Origin: Polynucleobacter sp. 86C-FISCH
GTDB taxonomy: Bacteria > Pseudomonadota > Gammaproteobacteria > Burkholderiales > Burkholderiaceae
Assembly (NCBI RefSeq): GCF_018882415.1
Contig: NZ_JACVOL010000001.1
Coordinates: 1,775,531 to 1,839,530, forward strand
DNA length: 64,000 bases
Direction of reading: 5' to 3'
Position 1 is the first letter of the stretch. Every line of letters begins with the position of its first letter. Of this stretch, positions 9,910 through 18,355 are shown in pieces. Below the pieces are notes generated by a model that saw nothing but the letters and a program-made list of their open reading frames with translations, searched no databases and had not been told where the DNA came from. A program made the position numbers and the translations under genes.

Positions 9910-12356
9910 TGACAACTAAAAAGACTCCTGGAAAAAATAATCCAGCTGATCAGGCGGATTTATTCTCCAACCCGATTGAGATGGATATCGTTGAAGTTGA
10001 TGAGGCTGCAGCAGTGGCAGCATCTTCTGGTGGTGGTTCAGGCAATCATGATCCGAAAACCATTGACCTAAATGAAGATGGCAAAGACAGCTTAACTTTA
10101 GCGGTCTACGCAGAGCGTGCCTATTTAGATTACGCCATTAGCGTTGTTAAAGGTCGCGCGCTTCCAGATGTATCAGACGGACAGAAGCCTGTACAGCGCC
10201 GAATCCTATTCTCGATGAGTGAAATGGGCTTGCGCGCTGATGCGAAGCCGGTAAAGAGTGCTCGTGTCGTTGGTGATGTGTTGGGTAAATTCCATCCTCA
10301 CGGTGATCAGTCTGCTTACGATGCATTGGTTCGTTTGGCACAAAGCTTCTCATTGCGTTATCCATTAATTGATGGACAAGGTAACTTCGGTTCCCGCGAT
10401 GGTGATGGCGCGGCAGCGATGCGTTACACCGAGGCACGTCTAACTAAGATTGCTAGTCTGCTGTTAAGTGAGATTGATGAAGGTACGGTTGATTTCGCAC
10501 CAAACTACGATGGTTCATTCCAAGAGCCGAAGTTGTTGCCAGCACGCTTGCCGTTTGTATTGCTCAACGGTGCTTCGGGTATTGCGGTTGGTATGGCTAC
10601 CGAGATTCCATCGCATAACTTGCGTGAAGTGGCTTCCGCAGCAGTTGCTTTGATGAAGTCTCCAAAGATGACTACTTCAGAGTTGTTGGAGATCATGCCC
10701 GGTCCTGACTATCCGGGTGGTGGCCAAATCATTTCCTCTGCTGCAGAAATTGCCCAGATTTATGAGGCAGGGCGCGGCAGTATTAAGGTGCGCGCACGTT
10801 GGTCAGTTGAAGAGTTGGCTCGTGGCCAGTGGCAGATTGTTGTAAATGAGTTGCCGCCAGCCACTTCCTCTCAGCGAGTATTGCAAGAGATTGAAGAGAT
10901 CACGAATCCAAAGGTAAAGGTTGGTAAAAAGACCTTAACTCCTGAGCAGAATAACCTCAAATCAACCATTCTGAATGTGCTCGATGGCGTTCGTGATGAA
11001 TCCAGCAAGGATGCTGCAGTTCGCTTGGTGTTTGAGCCTAAGAGCAAGAATATCGACGTCAATGAGTTTGTAAACCTATTACTTGCTCACACCTCATTAG
11101 AGTCCAATGCGCCAATGAACTTGGTGATGATTGGCAATGATGGTCGTCCGCGTCAAAAGGGCTTAAAAGAAATCATCTCTGAGTGGATTGCTTTCAGGGT
11201 TGCCACAGTTACCCGTAGAACTCAGCACCGCTTAGGCAAAGTCAAAGACCGCATGCATATTTTGGAAGGGCGTTTAATCGTTCTTCTCAATATTGATAAG
11301 GTTATCAAAATCATTCGCAATAGCGATGAGCCCAAAGCGGATTTGATTAAAGAATTTAAGTTATCGGACCGCCAGGCTGAAGATATTCTGGATATACGTT
11401 TGCGTCAGCTGGCTCGCTTGGAAGGCATCAAGATCGAGCAAGAACTTAAAGAACTCAAAGCGGAGCGCGATGATCTAGAGGGCTTATTGCAAAGCGATAC
11501 CGTCTTGCGTAAACGCATCATCAAAGAAATCGAATCCGATATGAAGGATTTTGGCGATGATCGTCGCACTTTAATTCAGGAAGATAAGCGTGCTGTTGCT
11601 GAGACTAAAGTGATTGATGAGCCTGTAACGGTGATTGTTTCCCAAAAAGGCTGGGTACGAGTTCGTCAAGGTCATGAGCATGATGCAACGCAATTTAGCT
11701 TTAAGGCAGGCGATGCTTTATATGCCACCTTCGAAGTGAGAACGGTAGACGTTATTCAAGGCTTTGGCAGTGATGGTCGTGTCTATACCGTTCCTGTTAG
11801 CGAATTGCCTGGTGCCCGCGGTGATGGTTCACCATTAACCAGTTTTGTTAATTTGGCCGCCGGGTCACAGATGGTTGCCTACTATTCTGGTCAACCTGAC
11901 GATCTGGTATTGCTATCTACTAAAGCGGGCTTTGGATTCTTGGCTAATGTATCGGATATGAGTACGCGTAATAAGGCGGGTAAATCATTCTTAAGTATGG
12001 ATGCCAAGGTACCGGGTGATGCACCTTTAGGTGCGGCAAAAGTCAAAGTCGGCATGAAACAAGTTGCCTGCTTGTCTGAGGCTTCCAAGTTATTGGTCTT
12101 CCCTCTAGATGAACTCAAGCGCTTGCCAACTGGCGGCAAAGGCGTGATCTTGATGGGCTTGGACGATAAGGAGCACCTGGCTTCAGCAATTGCTGTAGGT
12201 CCTGATGGAGCGACTTACTCAGGCGCAGGACGTGCTGGCAAGCCAACCGAACTCAGTTTGGATGCAAAAACCTTGAAGTCGTTTGCGGGTAACCGTGCAC
12301 GCAAAGGTCACTTTGTAGAACCGCGCTTAAAAGACGGCAAGCTCACAGCGAACTAA
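9909..12356 (+). CDS. parC: DNA topoisomerase IV subunit A (ParC)
   Basis: ParC cuts and rejoins DNA for topoisomerase IV. The 815-residue protein carries the catalytic tyrosine Y173 within [14 protein letters not shown], the quinolone-region motif [16 protein letters not shown] upstream of it, and a C-terminal beta-pinwheel domain shorter than that of GyrA. The first 55 or so residues form an acidic, low-complexity leader ahead of the conserved [20 protein letters not shown]. Translation is probably coupled to parE through the shared TAATG. It is convergent with the XdhC-like gene 9 bases away; no clear terminator hairpin is seen between them. Confidence 0.95.
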   Translation: MTTKKTPGKNNPADQADLFSNPIEMDIVEVDEAAAVAASSGGGSGNHDPKTIDLNEDGKDSLTLAVYAERAYLDYAISVVKGRALPDVSDGQKPVQRRILFSMSEMGLRADAKPVKSARVVGDVLGKFHPHGDQSAYDALVRLAQSFSLRYPLIDGQGNFGSRDGDGAAAMRYTEARLTKIASLLLSEIDEGTVDFAPNYDGSFQEPKLLPARLPFVLLNGASGIAVGMATEIPSHNLREVASAAVALMKSPKMTTSELLEIMPGPDYPGGGQIISSAAEIAQIYEAGRGSIKVRARWSVEELARGQWQIVVNELPPATSSQRVLQEIEEITNPKVKVGKKTLTPEQNNLKSTILNVLDGVRDESSKDAAVRLVFEPKSKNIDVNEFVNLLLAHTSLESNAPMNLVMIGNDGRPRQKGLKEIISEWIAFRVATVTRRTQHRLGKVKDRMHILEGRLIVLLNIDKVIKIIRNSDEPKADLIKEFKLSDRQAEDILDIRLRQLARLEGIKIEQELKELKAERDDLEGLLQSDTVLRKRIIKEIESDMKDFGDDRRTLIQEDKRAVAETKVIDEPVTVIVSQKGWVRVRQGHEHDATQFSFKAGDALYATFEVRTVDVIQGFGSDGRVYTVPVSELPGARGDGSPLTSFVNLAAGSQMVAYYSGQPDDLVLLSTKAGFGFLANVSDMSTRNKAGKSFLSMDAKVPGDAPLGAAKVKVGMKQVACLSEASKLLVFPLDELKRLPTGGKGVILMGLDDKEHLASAIAVGPDGATYSGAGRAGKPTELSLDAKTLKSFAGNRARKGHFVEPRLKDGKLTAN

Positions 12357-12365
12357 GTTCGGCGT

Positions 12366-13325
12366 TTAGACTTTCTTCGGAACGCTAATGCCGTATTTGA
12401 CGGCGATCACTTCTGCCAGGATCGAGATTGCGATCTCTGGTGGGGTGAGAGCCCCAATATAAAGCCCTACAGGGCCATGTAGTTTTTCTACTTGCTCTTG
12501 GCTTACATCGAATTCCAATAAACGCTCTTTGCGTTTTTGAGTGTTCTTACGACTGCCTAGTGCGCCTACATAAAAAGCTGGTGACTTGAGAGCCTCCATC
12601 AAAGCCATGTCATCCAATTTAGGATCATGTGTAAGGGCAACAACTGCAGTGTGAGAATCGACACCAATTTCCAGCAACACATCGTCTGGCATGCCCTTAG
12701 AAAATGTAATGTCCGTGCGATTGAGGCCTTCGGCATATTCTTCGCGAGGATCGATCACGATGACTTCAAAGTCAGAAGCTAAAGCAAAATCAGCGGTGTA
12801 TAGGGAGAGTTGGCCAGCACCAATGATCACCATGCGCCAACGCGGTCCGTAAGTCGTTTGCATTTCTTGTTCAGTACAAACAAATTCATCACTACGATCA
12901 CCCAAGGCGAGCGTCGATTTTCCAGTGCTTAAACTTACTGAGCGGCGAGTAATTTGATGCGAAGAAATATTCTCAAGTAGCTTTTCTAAAACAGCTAGCT
13001 CTGGTTTTGGCTCCACCAATAAACGCAGGGTGCCTCCACATGGCAATCCAAAGCGTGCAGCCTCTTGTTGGGTTACGCCATAAACCACCATTTCAGGGGT
13101 ATTGCGCGTCAAAATTTCAGTTTGAACACGACGAATCAGATCGTCTTCCACGCAACCACCTGAAACTGAGCCGGCTACCTGACCATCAGCACGTATTGCT
13201 AGCCAAGAGCCGACCGGACGTGGAGCGGAGCCCCAGGTTTGAACCACGGTTGCAATCGCCACAGATTGGCCAGATTGGATCCATTCCACGGCAGATTTAA
13301 GAACGCTGAGGTCGGTACTGTTCAT
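12366..13325 (-). CDS. XdhC/CoxI family protein
   Basis: XdhC-type proteins bind molybdenum cofactor and help insert the sulfurated cofactor into xanthine-dehydrogenase-family enzymes. The 319-residue protein has the N-terminal XdhC/CoxI motif (ATVVQTWGSAPRPVGS, then AGSVSGGCVEDDL with C58) and a C-terminal Rossmann domain (VIIGAGQLSLYTADFA, VIDPREEYA, GALGSRKNTQKRKERL). A MobA-like transferase gene starts divergently 53 bases away, a usual partner. No molybdenum hydroxylase structural gene lies in the window. Confidence 0.88.
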   Translation of the reverse strand: MNSTDLSVLKSAVEWIQSGQSVAIATVVQTWGSAPRPVGSWLAIRADGQVAGSVSGGCVEDDLIRRVQTEILTRNTPEMVVYGVTQQEAARFGLPCGGTLRLLVEPKPELAVLEKLLENISSHQITRRSVSLSTGKSTLALGDRSDEFVCTEQEMQTTYGPRWRMVIIGAGQLSLYTADFALASDFEVIVIDPREEYAEGLNRTDITFSKGMPDDVLLEIGVDSHTAVVALTHDPKLDDMALMEALKSPAFYVGALGSRKNTQKRKERLLEFDVSQEQVEKLHGPVGLYIGALTPPEIAISILAEVIAVKYGISVPKKV

Positions 13326-13378
13326 GCCATTTCTTCTTTTGATAATGCTTTGATGAATAACTAATTATTATCACTCTA

Positions 13379-14038
13379 ATGACTATTTCTGGTGAATCCT
13401 TCAAAAACCCAAAATTACGCCTTGCCGTACTTTTATTGGCAGCGGGCGAGGGAAGTCGTTTGGGAGGAATACCCAAGGCATTGCTGAAGAAAGAGGGTAA
13501 TACCTTATTAAGACGTTTTCTGCGCTCAATAGAATGCTTAAATCCCGTGGAAACTTTAGTGATTACGGGTTTTTATGCAGATGCAATTGAAACGGAAATC
13601 CATTCAATAAAGCAAAAGACTGGTAACTCGATTTCTATCATTAAAAACCCAAATCCAGAGTTGGGCCAATCATCTTCAGTTCGTCTAGGTTTAGAGTCGC
13701 TCAAATCTGACTATGACGTTTTGTTGGTTGCTTTATGCGATCAGCCTAATATTGGCGTCTCGGAGATTGAAGCTCTGTTAGAGCAATTCAATCAAGCGGG
13801 ATTCAGTCGGGAAATCGTCTTGCCAATGGTGAACGGAAGCCGTGGTAACCCAGTATTATTTTCGAAAAAGGTGATTGAAGAAATTCTGGCGACACCCAGG
13901 ATGGTCTGCAGACCCTTTATGGATCAGCATCCAGAGCTAGTGAAAGTATTTGAGACGAATAATCAGGCTTATTTATTGGATGTCGACACCCAGTCCGACA
14001 TCCAAAAACTAGGGCTTGATCCTATTAAATTAATGTAA
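13379..14038 (+). CDS. MobA-like NTP transferase (MocA-type cofactor cytidylyltransferase)
   Basis: The 219-residue protein belongs to the nucleotidyltransferase fold that attaches CMP or GMP to molybdopterin. It has the N-terminal signature LLAAGEGSRLGGIPKALLK, the metal-site region VALCDQPNI and the product-site region PMVNGSRGNPVLFSK. Pairing with a divergent XdhC-like gene favours a MocA role (cytosine dinucleotide form used by hydroxylases) over MobA. The start codon has no Shine-Dalgarno; TATTAT lies seven bases upstream. Close homology to sugar or IspD-type transferases is possible but the neighbours argue against it. Confidence 0.75.
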   Translation: MTISGESFKNPKLRLAVLLLAAGEGSRLGGIPKALLKKEGNTLLRRFLRSIECLNPVETLVITGFYADAIETEIHSIKQKTGNSISIIKNPNPELGQSSSVRLGLESLKSDYDVLLVALCDQPNIGVSEIEALLEQFNQAGFSREIVLPMVNGSRGNPVLFSKKVIEEILATPRMVCRPFMDQHPELVKVFETNNQAYLLDVDTQSDIQKLGLDPIKLM

Positions 14039-14043
14039 TTGAA

Positions 14044-14502
14044 TTAAATCTCAGCGATCAATTCAATTTCAACGCAAGCACCCAGCGGAATTTGCGCAAC
14101 ACCAAATGCGCTACGAGCATGTTTGCCAGCATCACCAAAAACTTCAAAAAGTAATTCCGAACAGCCATTAACAACTAGGTGCTGCTCCGTATAAGTGTCG
14201 GTAGAGTTCACCAAACCCATTACCTTAACAATGCGTTTTACTTTATCCAAAGAGCCTAAGTGATTCTGCAAGGTGGAGATCAGATCGATTGCAATAGAGC
14301 GTGCTGCCGCTTTGCCAGTATCGGTATCCATGTCTTTACCAAGCTTTCCTACCCAAGGTTTGCCATCGTGTTTAGCAATATGACCGGAGAGAAAAACAGT
14401 ATTACCGGTAGTGGCTGCCATGACATAGGCCGCAGCAGGAGGTCCTGGTGGTGGCAAATCAATTCCAAGGGTTTTGAGGCGATCGCTAATGTTTGTAGTC
14501 AT
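14044..14502 (-). CDS. RidA family (YjgF/YER057c/UK114) protein
   Basis: RidA proteins hydrolyse reactive enamine/imine intermediates released by PLP enzymes. The 152-residue product has the family layout: GNTVFLSGHIA near residue 40, the central VNSTDTYTEQHLVVNG, and HARSAFGVAQIPLGACVEIELIA at the end, which keeps the arginine and glutamate of the active-site pocket. It is longer than canonical RidA (about 128 residues), as in the 'like_1' subgroup. An upstream ATG at 14541 would add 13 hydrophobic residues coded by a very AT-rich run; start 14502 (MTTNIS) fits the family better. Confidence 0.85.
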   Translation of the reverse strand: MTTNISDRLKTLGIDLPPPGPPAAAYVMAATTGNTVFLSGHIAKHDGKPWVGKLGKDMDTDTGKAAARSIAIDLISTLQNHLGSLDKVKRIVKVMGLVNSTDTYTEQHLVVNGCSELLFEVFGDAGKHARSAFGVAQIPLGACVEIELIAEI

Positions 14503-14558
14503 GATGAATAGGATTAATTTAAAAAAAAGAAATAAGTTCAAAAGGGAATATCAGAATC

Positions 14559-15734
14559 TTACTTGGAAAGTTGACGCATGGCACTCTCAAGGCCATTTAA
14601 GGTCACTGGATACATGCGATCTTTCATGAAGTTTTGCATGATGTCAATTGACTGACGATATTGCCAAATAGATTCAGGTTCTGGATTGAGCCAAGCAAAA
14701 TGCGGGAAGTGGTCAATTAAACGATTGATCCAAACAGCGCCAGCTTCCTTATTGTTGTATTCAACTGAACCATTCGGACTCAAAATCTCATAAGGAGACA
14801 TCGTTGCATCACCAACGAATATCAGCTTGTAGTCTGGGCCATATTTATTGATGATGTCTTGGGTTGGCGTTGCTTGGTCGCGTCTGCGACGATTACTTTG
14901 CCAAAGGTTTTCATAAACACAGTTATGAAAATAGTAGTGCTCAAGATGTTTAAATTCTGCTTTAGCAGCAGAGAACAATTCAGCAATCCGCTGAATATGA
15001 TCATCCATTGAGCCACCAACATCCATGAGTAGCAGCACTTTGACCTGATTGTGGCGCTCAGGGCGCATTTTGATATCGAGCATTCCTGCATTGGCTGCAG
15101 TTGAGTGAATCGTTTTATCGAGATCGAGCTCTAGAGTTGATCCTTCTCTGGCAAATCGACGCAAACGACGCAAAGCAACCTTAATGTTGCGAGTGCCCAA
15201 AGCTAAATCACTGTCATAGTCTTTAAACTCTCGCGCTTCCCAAACCTTGATCGCGGTTCTATTGCCGGCGCTCTCACCGCCAATGCGAATGCCTTCAGGA
15301 TGGTAGCCGCTATGACCAAACGGGGAGGATCCGCCAGCGCCAATCCATTTATTTCCGCCACCATGCCACTCTTTTTGTTCTTTTAGAAGCTCCTCAAGAC
15401 GCTTTTTCAGTGCATCAGGGCCACCTAATTTTTTGAGTGCTGCTTTTTCTTCTTCAGTCAGTACGCGCTGAAGCTTTTTCTCTAGCCAGTCCAAAGGAAT
15501 GTCTGGGGAGAGTGCAATGATTTGTTCAATGCCGTTGAAGTAGCTGCCAAAGACTTGATCAAAACGATCAAAGTGTTGTTCGTCTTTAACCAGGGTCATG
15601 CGAGCTAGCTGATAAAACTCATCAATCGAAGGATTGATAACGCCGGATTTCAAAGCCTCTAGGAGAGTTAAAAACTCTCGCACTGAAACGGGCACTTTAG
15701 CCTCTTTCAGGTTAAGGAAGAATTGAATCAGCAT
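14559..15734 (-). CDS. VWA domain protein, CoxE-like
   Basis: The 391-residue protein has a helical N-terminal region, a glycine-rich middle (GGGNKWIGAGGSSPFGHSGYHPEG) and a C-terminal von Willebrand A domain with the metal site D238-V-G-G-S242 (VLLLMDVGGSMDDH). The first MIDAS serine is replaced by glycine. It lies directly downstream of a MoxR ATPase gene (27-base gap), the classic MoxR/VWA pairing; in carbon monoxide dehydrogenase clusters the equivalent pair CoxD/CoxE matures the molybdenum-copper centre. The nearby XdhC- and MocA-like genes fit a metalloenzyme-maturation role. Confidence 0.82.
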   Translation of the reverse strand: MLIQFFLNLKEAKVPVSVREFLTLLEALKSGVINPSIDEFYQLARMTLVKDEQHFDRFDQVFGSYFNGIEQIIALSPDIPLDWLEKKLQRVLTEEEKAALKKLGGPDALKKRLEELLKEQKEWHGGGNKWIGAGGSSPFGHSGYHPEGIRIGGESAGNRTAIKVWEAREFKDYDSDLALGTRNIKVALRRLRRFAREGSTLELDLDKTIHSTAANAGMLDIKMRPERHNQVKVLLLMDVGGSMDDHIQRIAELFSAAKAEFKHLEHYYFHNCVYENLWQSNRRRRDQATPTQDIINKYGPDYKLIFVGDATMSPYEILSPNGSVEYNNKEAGAVWINRLIDHFPHFAWLNPEPESIWQYRQSIDIMQNFMKDRMYPVTLNGLESAMRQLSK

Positions 15735-15761
15735 AAATACAGGGCGTTATTGGTCAATACA

Positions 15762-16631
15762 TTAACGATGATTGCGATTCATCATGACCAAGCGCTCAAA
15801 CAAGTGGATATCTTGTTCGTTCTTGAGTAAGGCACCATGCAATGGAGGCACAACAATTTTTTCATCGTGGCTATACAAAGCCTCTGGCGGAATATCTTCA
15901 GCCAATAGCAGCTTGAGCCAATCAATCAATTCAGAGGTAGAGGGCTTTTTCTTTAACCCTGGTAATGAGCGTATTTGATAAAAGGCCTTGAGGGCTGCAT
16001 CCAAGAGATCTTGTTTGATATTCGGGTGGTGAACATCCACGATGCTTTGCATGGTCGCCGCATCGGGAAAGGTAATGTAATGAAAAAAGCAGCGGCGCAA
16101 GAATGCATCGGGAAGCTCTTTCTCATTATTGGAGGTGATTATGACTAACGGGCGATGTTTGGCCTTAATGAGTTCGCGAGTTTCATAAACATAAAATTCC
16201 ATGCGATCAATTTCGCGCAGTAAGTCATTTGGAAACTCAATATCCGCTTTATCGATTTCATCAATGAGCAATACCGTAGGTTCATCTGCCTCAAAAGCTT
16301 GCCAAAGTACGCCCTTAACAATGTAGTTGCGAATGTCTTTTACCTTCTCATCACCCAACTGCGAATCGCGCAAGCGGCTAACAGCATCGTATTCATATAA
16401 GCCCTGTTGGGCCTTGGTGGTCGATTTAATATGCCACTGCAAAAGGGGCATATTGAGTGCGGCGGCAACTTCTTCGGCCAACATCGTTTTGCCAGTGCCT
16501 GGCTCGCCTTTAATCAAAAGAGGGCGTTGCAATGCGATTGCCGCATTTACGGCTAATTTGAGATCTTCGGTGGCAACATAGCTTTGGCTGCCTGAGAAGC
16601 GGTTTTGAGTAGAGGGGTTGGATTTGCTCAT
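15762..16631 (-). CDS. MoxR family AAA+ ATPase, CoxD-like
   Basis: MoxR ATPases act as chaperones for cofactor insertion with VWA partners. The 289-residue protein shows Walker A GEPGTGKTML, Walker B VLLIDEIDKAD, sensor ITSNNEKELPDAFLRRC and the MoxR-typical QWHIKSTTKAQQGLYEYDA. A longer open frame reaches 16811, but its first 60 residues do not resemble the family and would run over the divergent cytochrome promoter, so the ATG at 16631 (MSKSNPSTQN) is chosen. It is followed by the CoxE-like gene. Confidence 0.87.
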   Translation of the reverse strand: MSKSNPSTQNRFSGSQSYVATEDLKLAVNAAIALQRPLLIKGEPGTGKTMLAEEVAAALNMPLLQWHIKSTTKAQQGLYEYDAVSRLRDSQLGDEKVKDIRNYIVKGVLWQAFEADEPTVLLIDEIDKADIEFPNDLLREIDRMEFYVYETRELIKAKHRPLVIITSNNEKELPDAFLRRCFFHYITFPDAATMQSIVDVHHPNIKQDLLDAALKAFYQIRSLPGLKKKPSTSELIDWLKLLLAEDIPPEALYSHDEKIVVPPLHGALLKNEQDIHLFERLVMMNRNHR

Positions 16632-16745
16632 ATGCTGACCTAATTGGTGCTGGGTTAAGCGTTCCAGTATAGGTAAATGAGCCAAATTTTTCAGTATTTC
16701 TACTGATTTTGGCCTCCCAGAATGGCGGGAAGGGCGTCTGTCCGC

Positions 16746-16751
16746 TATACT
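16746..16751 (+). promoter_or_regulatory. Candidate -10 element of the cytochrome c promoter
   Basis: TATACT matches the sigma-70 -10 consensus in five of six positions and would start transcription near 16758. No good -35 is seen at 17 bases, so an activator or weak promoter is implied. The FNR box begins about three bases after the expected start point. Confidence 0.4.
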
Positions 16752-16760
16752 CTTCCCAAA

Positions 16761-16774
16761 TTGATCTAAATCAA
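16761..16774. promoter_or_regulatory. Perfect FNR/ANR-type binding site
   Basis: TTGATCTAAATCAA matches the TTGAT-N4-ATCAA consensus of FNR-family oxygen-responsive regulators at every fixed position. It lies 20 bases before the first cytochrome c start codon. If transcription begins after the TATACT at 16746-16751, the site overlaps the initial transcribed bases, which fits repression under low oxygen better than activation. Confidence 0.75.
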
Positions 16775-16794
16775 ACTCATTAATAATGATTTCT

Positions 16795-17160
16795 ATGAAA
16801 AAACTCTCCATTCTTCCTCAATTGGCCGTAACCGCAGCTTTGGTTTTTGCTGGCTCTGTTGCTCAGGCTGATGAAGTTAAAGGTAATGCTGCAGCAGGTA
16901 ACGGCAAGGTTTGGCTTTGTATTGGTTGCCATTCAATTCCTGACTATCGCGCAGACTACCCATTGGTATACAAGGTGCCTATGATTGGCGGGCAAAATGC
17001 CGCTTACATCGCTAGCGCACTAGCTGCTTACAAAAAAGGCGAAAGAAAGCATCCAACAATGCGTTCTATTGCTGCAAGCTTGTCTGACCAAGACATGGCT
17101 GATATCGGTGAATACTATGCTGCGCAAACTGCCAGCTCACCTAACAACCCATTGAAGTGA
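16795..17160 (+). CDS. Small periplasmic c-type cytochrome
   Basis: The 121-residue precursor starts MKKLSILPQLAVTAALVFAG and has a Sec signal peptide with cleavage expected after SVAQA. One haem site is present, C42-I-G-C45-H46, and a methionine in KHPTMRSI is a possible sixth ligand. It is a class I monohaem cytochrome that carries electrons in the periplasm. An ATG at 16786 would prepend MIS; the ATG at 16795 gives a normal lysine-rich signal n-region. A second cytochrome gene follows 31 bases later. Confidence 0.88.
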   Translation: MKKLSILPQLAVTAALVFAGSVAQADEVKGNAAAGNGKVWLCIGCHSIPDYRADYPLVYKVPMIGGQNAAYIASALAAYKKGERKHPTMRSIAASLSDQDMADIGEYYAAQTASSPNNPLK

Positions 17161-17191
17161 TTCATTAATAAAGATACATAGAGATACTTTT

Positions 17192-17545
17192 ATGAAATTC
17201 GCCCTAATTACTGCAGTTTTGCTATCCAGCATTGGTTTGGTAAACGTAGCAAACGCTGCCAATAAAGAAAAAGGTCAGGCTTTGGTTGAGAAGGCTAATT
17301 GCGCTTCTTGTCATGGTGCTGGTTTGAATGCTCCAATCCTGCCTGCTTATCCAAAATTAGCTGGCCAGTATGCTGATTACCTTTACTACGCCTTAAAGGC
17401 TTACAAGGTAGGCAATAGCAATGCTCAGTTTGGTCGCAACAATGCGGTAATGGGCTCACAAGTTCAAAACTTTAGCGATGCTGACTTGCAAGATATGGCT
17501 GCTTACATTTCTTCTTTACCTGGTAACTTCGTAGTTAAAAAGTAA
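17192..17545 (+). CDS. Small periplasmic c-type cytochrome
   Basis: The 117-residue precursor (MKFALITAVLLSSIGLV, cleavage expected after NVANA) has a single haem motif C37-A-S-C40-H41-GAG and a likely methionine ligand in NNAVMGSQV. YPKLAGQYADYLYYALKAYK resembles cytochromes of the c4/c553 type. It is related to the upstream cytochrome in the part around the haem and in the AAY-K-G segment, suggesting a tandem duplication that has diverged. A strong terminator follows at 17575. Confidence 0.9.
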   Translation: MKFALITAVLLSSIGLVNVANAANKEKGQALVEKANCASCHGAGLNAPILPAYPKLAGQYADYLYYALKAYKVGNSNAQFGRNNAVMGSQVQNFSDADLQDMAAYISSLPGNFVVKK

Positions 17546-17574
17546 ACCCTAGTAAGTAAGGCTTCATACCAAAT

Positions 17575-17606
17575 AGGCTTAGATTAACCATCTAAGCCTT
17601 TGTTTT
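17575..17606. terminator. Intrinsic terminator, probably bidirectional
   Basis: A perfect 10-bp stem (AGGCTTAGAT / ATCTAAGCCT) with a 5-base loop is followed by TTGTTTT. It ends the cytochrome pair and can also serve the convergent gntR gene, whose stop codon is 17 bases further. Confidence 0.85.
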
Positions 17607-17622
17607 ATATGCTTTATAAAGT

Positions 17623-18261
17623 TTAACGTAGCGCTTCAAGCCCTCTCTCTAGATGTTTTCGCATGGCTAGCTCAGCAGCATGCTCATCCCGTTTCAATAT
17701 GGCTCTGAGGATCTCTCGATGCTCTACCAATGAGTTTTGCAATCTGCCGGTACTAGTCAGAGAGTCTCTGCGGTGAAGTTTTAGCACTTTGCGTAGATCC
17801 GCGATAACACCATTCATCCATCTATTTCCAGCAATTTCTTGTATTAATTCATGAAATTTGCCATTTACCTCAAAGAATTGCTCAATATCTCGATCGGCAG
17901 CCGCTTTTTCAAGTCGGTGGTGCAGGTGATCCAAGAGGTTTAATTCGGCTTCAGTTGCCTTTGTAGCCGTTTCTTTGGCTGCTTGACCCTCCAGAAGGGA
18001 GAGAATCGTAAAAATCTGCTCTAAGTCTTTGCGGATAACCTCGGTAACGTAGGCTCCCCGGCGCATTTTGATCGTAACCAGACCTTCAGACGCAAGAACC
18101 TTGATCGCTTCACGCATTGGAGTGCGGCTTATTCCAAACTGATCAGCCAAAGATTGCTCATCCAGCCAGCTTCCAGGGGCTAGCTGCTTGCTAAAGATTT
18201 GCTCCCGAAGCCTATCGGCAACGTCTTCATATAGCGGTCTATTATTCAGTTTTGTATTCAT
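17623..18261 (-). CDS. GntR family transcriptional regulator (FCD domain)
   Basis: The 212-residue protein has an N-terminal winged helix (DRLREQIFSKQLAPGSWLDE, QSLADQFGISRTPMREAIKVL, MRRGAYV) and a C-terminal all-helical FCD effector domain whose conserved histidines (HELIQEIAGN, LVEHREILRAI) usually bind a metal and an organic acid. It is divergent from the methylmalonyl-CoA mutase operon with a 94-base gap containing two inverted repeats, one of which covers this gene's own start codon. It is therefore the likely regulator of the propionyl-CoA pathway and of itself; the effector is unknown. Confidence 0.9.
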   Translation of the reverse strand: MNTKLNNRPLYEDVADRLREQIFSKQLAPGSWLDEQSLADQFGISRTPMREAIKVLASEGLVTIKMRRGAYVTEVIRKDLEQIFTILSLLEGQAAKETATKATEAELNLLDHLHHRLEKAAADRDIEQFFEVNGKFHELIQEIAGNRWMNGVIADLRKVLKLHRRDSLTSTGRLQNSLVEHREILRAILKRDEHAAELAMRKHLERGLEALR

Positions 18262-18274
18262 AATTATGAATACA
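18253..18274. promoter_or_regulatory. Perfect 22-bp palindrome over the gntR start codon
   Basis: The left half is TGTATTCATAA and the right half its exact reverse complement. The gntR ATG (18261-18259) lies inside the left half. A bound dimer would block gntR transcription or translation initiation, suggesting autoregulation. Confidence 0.6.
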
Positions 18275-18281
18275 TTATGTA

Positions 18282-18299
18282 GACAATTCTAAAATTGTC
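18282..18299. promoter_or_regulatory. Inverted repeat in the gntR-mutase gap, candidate operator
   Basis: GACAATT and AATTGTC are separated by four bases. GACA/TGTC half-sites of this spacing are common for FCD-type GntR regulators. On the minus strand it contains TTGACA, a perfect -35 hexamer, so binding could occlude a gntR promoter. Confidence 0.5.
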
Positions 18300-18355
18300 A
18301 AGCAAAATGTAAGGACATTTCGATGCAATGCAACAAAAATTAACCGGGAGTTTTT

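Noticed and set aside
16761-16774. FNR box as a class II activator site for the cytochromes
   Set aside because: A start 41 bases downstream would fall inside the coding region.
16632-16811. 60-residue N-terminal extension of the MoxR ATPase
   Set aside because: It does not resemble MoxR proteins and would cover the FNR box and the divergent cytochrome start.
17192-17545. The two cytochrome genes as a recent duplication
   Set aside because: Similarity is limited to the haem region and a short downstream motif; they are old paralogues at most.
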